NCBI GenBank assembly: GCA_026182355.1
Contig: JAPFBL010000572.1
Location: forward strand, 1-64,000
Direction of reading: 5' to 3'
Origin: Hermatobates lingyangjiaoensis
Lineage: Eukaryota; Arthropoda; Insecta; Hemiptera; Hermatobatidae
Length of the DNA: 64,000 bases
Both the position numbers and the translations under genes were made by a program. The notes beneath the pieces are model-generated. The model ran no database searches. It was given only the letters and a program-made list of their open reading frames with translations, and had not been told where the DNA came from. Position 1 is the first letter of the stretch. Each line of letters starts with the position of its first letter. This document shows, one piece after another, positions 25,472 through 34,675 of this stretch.

Positions 25472-25848
25472 CTTTGTTTCTAGAGTTGTGAAAAAAGTAA
25501 ACCCATAACGTAAGCATTGCAAATTTTGAAATTGGAAAATTGACCGAATTCCGATTGCAATTTTTTTTTATATTTATTGTGGGTGATTATAGTACTGTGT
25601 CCTAAGGACTATTGTACTTCCCCCCCCCCCCTCTTCTGTTTCATAGTACCCCCTTTGTTTCTAGAGTTGTGAAAAAGATTTTGAAGTAAACCCGTAACGT
25701 AAGCATTGCAAATTTTGAAATTGGAAAATTGACCGAATTCCGATTGCAATTTTTTTTTATATTTATTGTGGGTGATTATAGTACTGTGTCCTATGGACTA
25801 TTGTACTCCCCCCCCCCCCCCCACTCCTCTTCTGTTCCATAGTACCCC
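25472..25848 (+). repeat. 181-bp tandem duplication containing PLE end and poly(C)
   Basis: Two copies (from 25472 and from 25653) share TTTGTTTCTAGAGTTGTGAA, GTAACGTAAGCATTGC and GGAAAATTGACCGAATTCCG, the last matching the PLE end at 38905-38930. Each ends with a C tract (12 and 15 C) and CATAGTACCCC. The duplication is recent, with few differences. Confidence 0.85.
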
Positions 25849-25849
25849 A

Positions 25850-27390
25850 GTTAGCTTCAGTGTCTCTAAGAAGCTCAGCACATCTGCTGGGTTCAAGGTC
25901 GTATAATACGCCTTTATATCTGTACTCGCAAGAACTATAGTTAAACAGATTTGGATATTTTTTTTAGCTGAAGACAAATACTTTTGCATCAACATCTGAA
26001 AATATATTCATTATGATGGTTAAATAGCCTTTATAAGTGAATCAGATCCCCAGTGACAGCATTGTGACAAACACCATAGTTAAATTTGACGAATGAATGA
26101 GACTAATCTTCTTTCTCTGAAGAGACATAATTGAAAGGTTAAAAAAAAAAAGAAGCCACTTGTTTTCCTTTTTTTAGAATTTTCTTATGCAGTAGCAGAT
26201 TGAGTTTGCATTTGAATCTAGGGCGTGTTTGTCTTGTTGTTAATAATTCCAACAATGCCAGTTCAAGAAAAAGGCAAAGGCTGATCGGGCGGCTAACAAG
26301 GGGATGAAAAACCCAATAATGAATGTTAGTCCAGCTGCACAACCAAACCCTTGTTTTTTCAGTGTAAATGTATGTAAACAAGCTCGGAAAACATAAGGCT
26401 TGTTTGTTATTTCATTCGTTCCATTGCTCTATTCTTCCTTACATGCACGATAATAAATTATTATTAAATAAGCAAGATGGTACTGTTATTTTCATATATT
26501 TAATGTTTCAATATCAATTACTAAAATAATATTACTTGTATCAATAACAACATTTACAACCTGGAATCAGTACAAATGAAGAATGATGAACCAGATAAAT
26601 ACTATCTTAATTATTAAGCCACAATATAGATTATAGACTTCATTTAAGCAATGCAACCTCCTTTTTAATTGATTAACTTATGTCTTATGTCACAGTACTT
26701 CTTTGGTGCTTATTTATTACGAGAAAATAGAGGTAATACGAGAATAAGAACTTACAGACAAACACACACACACAAAATACTTCAATGAAATACATAAATG
26801 AAAAATGATACAGCAGTTATTACAGCTTTATAATAGTTTGGACTCTTTGTCAATGATATTTCGACGCTTACTTCATTTGTGCCAAGTCCTTTCGCAAAAA
26901 TACAATGTTTTATCTACCAGACACATATACGCATGTATACAAACATAATATTGTATGCCACTATTAAGAATAAATAATAGCATTTCTCTCCTTGGAGGTT
27001 GATTTAAAGTAAAAGTGAAGTAAGTGGGGGTTGATTTTCTTCAAGTTTAAGTTAAGCTGTTCTTTAATCCTGTTGGGAGTGGTGGCCTCGTGGTCTGAAC
27101 TACTACCTGTAAGTGTTTTGCTGGCCCTGGAACTGATTATAAGAGCTTTAAAATTTTGCTTCTATTTTCAACCAAATATTTAAGCAAATTTCATTTATTA
27201 AATTAGTATAGCTTCTAACAATCTCTATTTATGATAGTTTCATTTTTTTTTTATTATTTTTGCATTAGTAACCAGTATCTTTTGGGGTAATTTAACTTTC
27301 TCTTGCATAATCTTTTAGGTTCCTCCGCTGCTTATTTTAATAACATATGCTTAAGGGAAGACCTGCTGCCATTGTACAGAAATATATATA
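25850..27390. other. AT-rich non-coding stretch
   Basis: No credible gene. The minus-strand frames near 25798 and 26139 contain homopolymer-encoded residues and are not supported. Confidence 0.5.
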
Positions 27391-27578
27391 TACGAGGAGT
27401 AGTCAAAAAGTTCTCAGACAAATGCCATAACTTCTTTATTTAACAACTGATTACTTTTATTTTCCTACATAAGCTCCATTGTTGTCTATACTCTTTTGTA
27501 ATCTATGTTTCCACCTGTAAATGCCTTCCTGATAGAATTGTGGGGGCTGCCTGCTGCACCATACAATCACTTGCTTTT

Positions 27579-27583
<5 letters not shown>
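27391..27583 (-). mobile_element. mariner 3'-end stub with transposase C-terminus
   Basis: The outer end TACGAGGAGTAGTCAAAAAG is a mariner TIR next to TA. Reading on the minus strand toward it, the frame encodes QFYQEGIYRWKHRLQKSID and NNGAYVGK then stop, the usual mariner C-terminus (a FY-EGI-KL-RW-KCI---G-YVEK pattern). The upstream part is lost where a (TA)n tract begins. Confidence 0.8.

Positions 27584-27632
<49 letters not shown>
27583..27632. repeat. (TA)n microsatellite
   Basis: About 25 uninterrupted TA dinucleotides separate the mariner stub from the next inverted repeat. Confidence 0.95.
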
Positions 27633-27637
<5 letters not shown>

Positions 27638-27929
27638 AATTCAAAACGAAGGAAACACACAGAAAGACACAGACATAACTCACATCGATATTTCGACCAT
27701 CGTCGTCATCAGGAGGTGTGAAGAGCGAAGAGCGAAGAGTCCCGCAGGAAGACAGGGCGTACTCACGGTACAGGAGTACCGCCCTGTCTTCCTGCGGGAC
27801 TCCTTGCTCTTCGCTCTTCACACCTCCTGATGACGACGATGTTCGAAATATCGATGTGAGTTATGTCTGTGTCTTTCCTTCGTTTTGAATTTATTTTATT
27901 TTAAAAAGTCCGCTGGACCGTTTATTTTG

Positions 27930-27930
<1 letters not shown>
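27633..27930. repeat. head-to-head hammerhead-like repeat, family B
   Basis: Arms of about 125-150 bp face each other around a GC-rich centre (CCCGCAGGAAGACAGGGC and its complement). The outer end is TTCAAAACGAAGGAAACAC; the right arm ends AGTCCGCTGGACCGTTTA, shared with other families. The left arm carries the best motif (minus strand, 27679-27720). The right arm has GTTC instead of GGTC, which weakens stem II. (TA)n tracts flank both sides. Confidence 0.85.
27679..27720 (-). ncRNA. hammerhead-ribozyme-like motif, family B
   Basis: On the minus strand: stem I strand CACACCTC, core CTGATGA (27706-27712), one extra C, stem II GAC/GTC, GAAA (27691-27694), stem III palindrome ATAT, then C as the predicted cleavage residue, then GATGTGAG. 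The GATGTGAG strand pairs with CACACCTC at six of eight positions. All three helices and both core strands are in type I hammerhead order. The extra base after the core is the only structural departure. Confidence 0.6.

Positions 27931-27933
<3 letters not shown>

Positions 27934-27988
<55 letters not shown>
27934..27988. repeat. (TA)n microsatellite
   Basis: About 27 TA dinucleotides lie between two hammerhead-like elements. Confidence 0.95.
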
Positions 27989-27991
<3 letters not shown>

Positions 27992-28150
27992 AAGATAACC
28001 GAAAAACGGTCCGGCAGGACAGATAACACTTAAAATAAACAGTGACACATAGACTGAAACATAACAAAATACTCACTTTTCAATATTTCGACCGTAATGG
28101 AGGTCGTCCTCAGGAGAAGAAGTGAATTGACGGAGGGACGACCATATATA
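27989..28150 (-). repeat. single PLE-type terminal fragment, family C
   Basis: After (TA)n the sequence reads CGAAAAACGGTCCGGCAGG, then a long region ending in the hammerhead-like motif on the minus strand. No partner arm is found. The CGGTCCGGC near the start resembles the complement of the CCGGTGGACCG end of families near 15.7 and 27.9 kb. Confidence 0.65.
28074..28122 (-). ncRNA. hammerhead-ribozyme-like motif, family C
   Basis: On the minus strand: CTTCTTCTC, core CTGAGGA (28107-28113), one C, stem II GACC/GGTC with an 8-base loop, GAAA, palindromic ATAT, U as cleavage residue, then GAAAAG, which pairs with CTTCTC at five of six positions. It has the same layout as family B with different stems. 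Confidence 0.55.
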
Positions 28151-28828
28151 TATGGTGTTAACGAAACCCGTGAATCGGTCCTATAGATGTCCATACGGTT
28201 TCCGAAGTCATATATATATTTGACATCTTATTGAGAAGCTTTAATGAATGATATGTATTAGATTTCTGTTATATATATTGTGATAAGTTTAGAATAGAGA
28301 ATATAGGAATTTATATACACCCTTTTCTTATATTAAAAAATTGTCCCGATTTTATATTGAGGAATGAATATCATCTCTGATCAAACCAATCCAACTAATG
28401 GCTCCATTGAAGTTCCTTCCATTGTAACTTACATCAGTCAAATTATATTTCGTTTTCAACCATACAACTTTATAGCGTTTTGAATAAATATAACGCTCAA
28501 TTTTTTTTTATCTTTAAGCTCTATTTGGTAAATGGTAAATAAAAAAAAGCATAACAAATTTCTATCGGTTTTCTTGATATCTTTTGGCAAGGTAGAATGT
28601 TAGGAAATCTGGTAGAGATAGGTAGGGAAGTATATGGTGGGAGATCTGTGGAGCCATTAAGAAGTCCTAGGTGGTTGAGGAATACATGCATATCAATACA
28701 GAACTCTCTATCAGAGCAAGAGACTTGGCTTGCGTACGCTTTATCATCCTGACCTACATATGATCCACTTACTCCTCCAGCCATCAATACAAATTACTGT
28801 CCCTTTTATCACTATATATATATATCTA
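28151..28828. other. non-coding stretch
   Basis: No gene is supported. The minus-strand 88-codon frame at 28521 has no family signature. Confidence 0.5.
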
Positions 28829-28893
28829 AATTACTTTTCTTCTTCTCGAGTTCGGTCAAGACCTGACCAATCTCGAGAAGAAGAAAAGTAATT
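28829..28893. repeat. short perfect inverted repeat beside (AT)n
   Basis: 22-bp arms (AATTACTTTTCTTCTTCTCG plus AG, and the complement) flank a 21-base centre TTCGGTCAAG...CTGACCAAT. The CTCG-AGTT-GGTCA words resemble the outer end of family G at 45780, so this is probably a head-to-head pair of element tips. Confidence 0.75.
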
Positions 28894-28974
28894 ATTATAA
28901 ATTGTGGTAATTGGCTTTCCACCTTTCCGGTAAGATATAAAACAATTCGCCAAATGTTTTATTCTTCATATCCA

Positions 28975-29110
28975 TTTTTTCCTTTTTTTTTTTTCAAACT
29001 CGCAATAAATAATAAATATTCTGTAGGATTCCAACGTTTCGGTCAGTTTTAACCATCATCAGGGAAGGGAGTATTTAGAGACTAATAACAAGATTATAAC
29101 TTAACTCAAA
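28975..29110 (-). repeat. single terminal fragment, family H
   Basis: A single minus-strand element whose distal part holds an intact hammerhead-like motif. Poly(T) (28982-28994) marks the left side. No complementary partner arm was found nearby. Confidence 0.6.
29029..29066 (-). ncRNA. hammerhead-ribozyme-like motif, family H
   Basis: On the minus strand: TTCC, core CTGATGA (29056-29062), one U, stem II GGT/ACC (outer GGTT...GACC), GAAA (29037-29040), stem III palindrome ACGT, U as cleavage residue, then GGAA pairing perfectly with TTCC. This is one of the cleanest copies. Confidence 0.6.
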
Positions 29111-29204
29111 TGCAAATAAAAACTATCTAAATTGTTGAACATACTAACGCAATAAGAAATCTTTATAAATAAAATAATGATTTTGTCTGTACATTGCTTA
29201 GAAC

Positions 29205-30584
29205 TGACTCATTTCAAGTTTTCTTTACGTTTCATACATTGGAGAAACCGAATCCACCCTTAGAAAAATTTCTGTCGGTTTGTCGGTTTGTCGGTTTGTC
29301 CGCAAAACTTTGTCACAGGTAAACTCAGCTACCATAAGACATATAAAGCTGAAACTTTTACAGTAGATTTGTGTAGGTCTAACTTAAAATATAGGCTATG
29401 AATTGATTGGAAATTCAGCGTAGAAGTGAAGTTATGAACGTTTAACGCAAAAATGTTTGTCACAAGTAAACTCAGCCACCATAAGACATAGCGAGCTGAA
29501 ACATTGACACTGGATTTGTGTGTGCCTAACTTAAAATATGGGCTCTAAATAGATTATTAATTCAGTACAGAAGCGAAGTTATGGGGCTTTTAGCTGTATT
29601 TTCCTAACTTCACAGACAAGTTTGTTTTGAAAATACACAGGTGTGGCAAGTAGGTATTGTTAGTTGATTTTAATTTCAATTGAGCATATGAATATATTGC
29701 GTATTTGACATCATTGAAATGGTGTTTCACAGAGTTAAGGATGTACTATCTATTGAGAATAAATGTTTTGTAAACGAGCAATTCTCAACTCTTAATATGA
29801 ACAGGGAGGAAAAATCAACAAACAAGTTCTTACGCTATATGAAGCCGAGGAAAGAACTTACAAGTCACTAAAGAGATTGGATTAGTGACGAAGAAGCAGT
29901 TCATTATCTAATTGAATTTCTTGACTCTGAATTTATTTCTCCTGGACTGCCTGCTCATGAGTAAAAACTTAAAGTAGAGCACCAATCATGCTACAATTTA
30001 GTAGCAGTAACAAATTTCATGTTACGAAACATGAGTGCCCCAAAACTGTGCAACGGGACACGACTCTGAGTTCGTGCTCTACACAGATATGCCATAGAGG
30101 CGGACATAATGACTGGATGTGGTATTGGGGAGTCTGTGTGTATACTTCACATACCATTGATTCCGAGCCACTGTCTGTTTACGTTGAAATGATTGCAAAG
30201 TCGGGTCAGAGTCTATTTCGCAATGACGTTAACTAAGTCGCAAAGGGAGACTTCATCTAACGCAGGAATACAAGGTAGCAAAACCAAGTTTTTCTCACAT
30301 GGTCAAATGTAGTTTACATGCTCAACGGTCAGAGGTTTCAACTCTTTCTTCTACCATGAACCTGAAGGACAGACAGCTAATGTAGTGTATAAGCTGGAGG
30401 CATTTCTTTAACACTGTAGTAATAATGGTATTTTCTACTATTCTATAATTTCTAATGACATTTTGAAATACCAAAAATGACGGAACTTCTGATTCCTCCG
30501 TGGTATAGCCGAAAGGCAATAGGCACACGGCAATAAACCAAAATAGGAACTTCTGATTCCGTCAAAGACGGGTACGTTTGCTAT
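29205..30584 (+). mobile_element. degenerate Helitron with helicase remnant
   Basis: The element begins around TTAGAACTGACTCATTTC and contains internal tandem pieces (CAGCTACCATAAGACAT at about 29328 and a diverged copy at about 29477; TCGGTTTG repeated three times at 29275-29300). It then contains a Pif1-helicase pseudogene and ends in hairpin CCGTC-AAA-GACGG (30559-30571), followed nine bases later by CTAT. Helitrons end in a short hairpin followed by CTRR; the terminal G is mutated here. The 5' TC end cannot be placed with confidence. Confidence 0.75.
29812..30400 (+). pseudogene. Helitron Pif1-type helicase, C-terminal remnant
   Basis: Frame segments read SDEEAVHYLIEFLDSE, ISPGLPAHE, stop at 29962, KLKVEH, then LCNGTRL, MTGCGIGESV, FAMTLTKSQ, KFFSHGQM and PEGQTANVVY. 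These follow the order of the last part of Helitron helicases (LPPHELKLK, LCNGTRL, FAMTINKAQG, LFSHGQLYVA, TKNVVY). Several stop codons and frameshifts, and loss of the essential QG in the K-(A/S)-Q-G motif, make it non-functional. The Rep domain is absent. Confidence 0.8.
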
Positions 30585-30711
30585 GTATTATATATAACTG
30601 TCAACTTTTTTTTAATTTAATATTTGCTTAATAAATACACTGGTAATGATGTAAGGTATGGTACCAGAGTAGCCCAGTGGCTTGCGTGATCGCCGATGAC
30701 AGTAGTGCAAA

Positions 30712-31649
30712 TGTATTATAAATAAACACAACAAAAATATTTTTTTTTAATTTAATATTTGCGTAATATAAACACTGGTAATAAAGTAAGGTATGGAACC
30801 AGAGTAGCCCAGTGGCTTGCGTGCTAGCTTTTGACTGGGAGCACGTTAATTAGAACTAACTCATTTCAAGTTTTCTTTACGTTTCATACTTCAGAGTAGC
30901 CACATGTACCCTTAGAATAATTTCTGTCTGTCGGTTTGTCCACAAAATATTGCTACCATAAGACATATAAAGCTGAAACATTGATTGTAGATTTGTGTAT
31001 GTCTAACTTAAAATCTAATCTTTGTATACAGAGGCTTTTTTTTAGCACTGTACTAATAATGGTATTTTCTACTATTCTATAACTTCTAATTGTAGTATTA
31101 GTATAATACTATAATTGATATTTTGGAATACCAAGTATAATAGAATTTTTGATTCCGTCAAAGACGGGTACGTTTGCTAGTGTATTATAAATAAACACAA
31201 CAAAAATATTTTTTTTTAATTTAATATTTGCGTAATATAAACACTGGTAATAAAGTAAGGTATGGAACCAGAGTAGCCCAGTGGCTTGCGTGCTAGCTTT
31301 TGACTGGGAGCACGTTAATTAGAACTAACTCATTTCAAGTTTTCTTTACGTTTCATACTTCAGAGTAGCCACATGTACCCTTAGAATAATTTCTGTCTGT
31401 CGGTTTGTCCACAAAATATTGCTACCATAAGACATATAAAGCTGAAACATTGATTGTAGATTTGTGTATGTCTAACTTAAAATCTAATCTTTGTATACAG
31501 AGGCTTTTTTTTAGCACTGTACTAATAATGGTATTTTCTACTATTCTATAACTTCTAATTGTAGTATTAGTATAATACTATAATTGATATTTTGGAATAC
31601 CAAGTATAATAGAATTTTTGATTCCGTCAAAGACGGGTACGTTTGCTAG
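30712..31649 (+). repeat. two identical 469-bp Helitron-related tandem units
   Basis: Units 30712-31180 and 31181-31649 match base for base as far as I can read. Each ends in CCGTC-AAA-GACGG, nine bases, then CTAG followed by T, the form of a Helitron 3' terminus. Each also contains TAGCCCAGTGGCTTGCGTGC, which fits a tRNA A box (no good B box follows), and part of the upstream Helitron (ACTCATTTCAAGTTTTC). A third, diverged and partial unit precedes them (30585-30711). Confidence 0.9.
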
Positions 31650-33740
31650 TGTTTACATAAATTGAGTGGGAGTTTTACACAGGTTACGACAGGTTCTCAT
31701 GTCCATGGTTGTTATCAACTAAAAGCACTAACATTTTGAACTTAATCAGGGCTTGAACTTAGTATCTTACGTCCCTGCGTGCAGTTTTAATATTATTCTG
31801 ACTATTAAATGACTATTAAATATTAATTTAATTGTAATTCTCATTACAATTATGTTTTGAATGTTTTCCATTTTCTGTAAACAGTTTATTCCATATGGAA
31901 ACAACATCTGAAAAATGTTGGTGAAAAATATTTAGCAAGTAACATGTATAGTTTTTCTTTAACAATTTTTAAAATGCAGATATTTTAGAATATACAAAAA
32001 AAAATATAAACACTATAATTTGATACTAAAGTAATCAACTAAAATTTTATCGTAAAAAAAATAAGTTTGGTTTTCTGCCAATAATATGACAATTTTTGTT
32101 CGACCAGTAATAGTTAGAGTGGCCACAGTAATAGTATCATGTAAAACATTAATTTGGATAATGGATTAACTCGAAGCATGGTGCATCCCGACATCCCATA
32201 CATTGACCTAGTTTAATCTCTCAAGTCCAATACGAATTATTTTTATAAATAATATTTCACTAGAAACGTAAGTCCCTAGTGATGAATTAGTTTCCATTAC
32301 ACTTACTTGAGAACCATATCTTTATATATATAACGGATGATTTAAATTATAGTATAAATATATTCAATAGATCAGCTATAGAATATATTTATCTATCTTT
32401 CAAATCCTTAAGTCTCCAATCAGTTAGTTAGTTGATATTTTAAATATTTTATTGATTTTATCAAAAAAAATATATTCCATTGTATTGGAAATAAAATTAC
32501 CATGAGAATTAAATGAATTAAATTTACACTAAATAATTATAGGGCGGTATTTTTAAAATAATATTCCTTAGAGCTTATACCGAATTGAACTATTTTATTT
32601 CGCTTCATGATACTACTTAATTTTACTTACTTACTTACTTATTTAACTTACTTACTTTATTTAATAATAACACAGAGAGAAAGAGACACTAACAGATTAT
32701 AGGATAATTCGTCTTTAGTAGAAAAGAGAGTGTTAGACTCAGCACTTTATGTTTATATGACAAAGGAAAGCTAAATAGATGTGATAGGTTTGCATAGATG
32801 TGTACACTGAGAAATGTTACGAATAAAAAAATGTTGATAGGAAAAGTTGTAGAAATTGAGTGTCCAGTTTTTGAGCAATGACGTTTGTTAGTCAATTATT
32901 TTTATTGAATATATTTTTCATATGCATTTAACGCTTATAATTTTTTTGGGATTCAGACAAAGAGAGGGTGTAATATGTATCTGCATATAGCTTGTTATGA
33001 TATATTTAACGGTAGACAATTCCTTTAATCGTAGACAGAAGTGTCTACGCTTCGTTGAAATATCAATAACATATATTACGTATGCCAAATAGAAAGCAAC
33101 TAATTTCTATATTTAGAATTTTACTAATAGTATTAGTCTATTTATGGTTAATTAACTATAAGAAATGTCCTGAAAATGCATTAAGCAGGAATAGTAATGT
33201 ACCTAATTTTGATCCTTCTTAGCTATTACAAAAGGAAAATCCATTGAAAACTGGATAGATAAGCGACTACAAAGGCATTCTTTGTGATGAACTTTCCACT
33301 GGTTTGCACTGAGGGTCAGAACTCCTTCCTTCAAATAACCGCAAAAGCTTATCTCTTAAACACGCTTCGGTTGTTAACTACAAATGGTTTTCAATAATGC
33401 ATCCTTGCCTCTTATATACAGCAAAACTTCTTAGCGATCAGAATATATCACCAAGTATTGCTTTATTCAATTTAATACTTAAATGAATTCATCTGAAACA
33501 AGAAACTGTGAAAGATATTATTTTTAAGTTAATGACATGTTACTTAAAAAATGAGTGACTAAGAATGAGAGAGAAATAATAACAGCAATGTAAATAAAAG
33601 GAAAGTTATATACATCAAAATATATAAATGAAATAACAACCAGTCACACACTTGAAACCATTCAATTAGTGACGCAAAGAAACTGGCAAACAACATAATG
33701 AAAATAAAACAGAATCGAGGAGAAAACATAGACGCAGGCA
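31650..33740. other. AT-rich non-coding stretch
   Basis: No gene is visible. A short (ACTT)n tract lies near 32626-32655. Confidence 0.55.
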
Positions 33741-33744
33741 ATTC

Positions 33745-33865
33745 TATGTCTAGATCCTCGTCAAAATATGGAAGTAAGTTAAGCCTGTTTCTATCTCTGT
33801 GTTACCTTCGTTTTGACTCTATTTTAATTAAATGTTCGCTGGACCGTTTCTTTAATTGGTAGGTA
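33745..33865 (+). repeat. tail fragment of a family B-like element
   Basis: TCCTCGTCAAAATATGGAAG, then TTCGTTTTGACTCTATTTTA and TTCGCTGGACCGTTTCTTTA, follow the order of the right arm at 27835-27930. The ribozyme-like core is not preserved. Confidence 0.6.
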
Positions 33866-33877
33866 AATATATCTGAA

Positions 33878-34055
33878 CATTGTCCAAACCACAATGGACA
33901 ATGTGAAAAGACTAAGATCTTTCAACCGTAACAGGCGATCTTCATCAGAGTCAAATCCCAACTGATTCAAACCCCAATTCTATTTTCTCATTTCTTGTTG
34001 TGGTTTGGACGTGGATTGTTATTCGACGACTTTATTATGAAATTTTGTTACATAT
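33878..34055. repeat. head-to-head repeat, family A, degenerate copy 3
   Basis: The left arm keeps GACTAAGATCTTTCAACCG and CATCAGAGTC (minus motif with CTGATGA core). The right arm has lost the middle and retains TTTCTTGTTGTGGTTTGGAC. Only one arm could fold. Confidence 0.65.
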
Positions 34056-34187
34056 GTGAACTTTTCTTCTCTTCTTGATGGCGACAAGGTCAAATTATTG
34101 ATCTGAATTTTGTTTTTGTTTGTCCGTGTTCTTTTCTTTGATAAATTATACTAACAATGTGCTTCACGTTTTGAATTATATATATAT

Positions 34188-34425
34188 GAAGTCTAAACCA
34201 CAAAAGTAAAAGGAAAACAATAGAAATAAATGCTCTGAGGCCTTATACATTAAGTTATCAGAGAGAGAACAAAGTAAAAACTGAGTAAAAGTAAAAGTGT
34301 AAGTAGTTTTACTTTGTTTGCTCTCTGATGACATAAAGTGAAAGGCATCAGAGCATTTATTTCTATTGTTTTCCTTTTTCCATTGTAGTTTGGACTTCAT
34401 TGATTGCATCACGTGTTTATTTTTT
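34188..34425. repeat. head-to-head repeat, variant A-like family
   Basis: Arms with GAAATAAATGCTCTGA and TCAGAGCATTTATTTC face each other. In the right arm GCTCT, CTGATGA, C, a very short stem II region, GAAA, GGCATC, AGAGC keeps stem I (5 of 5 pairs) and both core strands, but stem II is nearly lost. The outer ends GTTTGGACTTCATTGATTG and CACGTGTTTA recall family A. Confidence 0.6.
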
Positions 34426-34435
34426 TTTATTTTCT

Positions 34436-34438
<3 letters not shown>

Positions 34439-34480
<42 letters not shown>

Positions 34481-34604
34481 AAATAAATTCAAAACGAAGG
34501 AAACACACAGAAAGACACAGGCATAACTCACACCGATATTTCGACCATCGTCGTCATCAGGAGGTGTGAAGAGTGAAGAGTCCCGCAGGGAGGCAGGTCG
34601 GTGA

Positions 34605-34672
<68 letters not shown>

Positions 34673-34675
34673 TGT
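34439..34675. repeat. half of a family B element between (TA)n tracts
   Basis: (TA)n at 34439-34476 is followed by the left arm of family B (34480-34608, with the minus-strand motif CTGATGA, C, GAC/GTC, GAAA, ATAT, C at about 34530-34572). A second long (TA)n at 34608-34671 replaces the right arm. The sequence is almost identical to the left arm at 27633-27760. Confidence 0.8.

Noticed and set aside
27457..28076. Minus-strand frames of 60-80 codons rich in alternating Ile-Tyr
   Set aside because: Ile-Tyr runs are translations of (TA)n microsatellites; only the short C-terminal mariner part at 27457-27583 is real.
29988..30236. 82-codon open frame as an independent gene
   Set aside because: It overlaps the helicase remnant of the Helitron in another frame; the helicase landmarks explain the sequence better.
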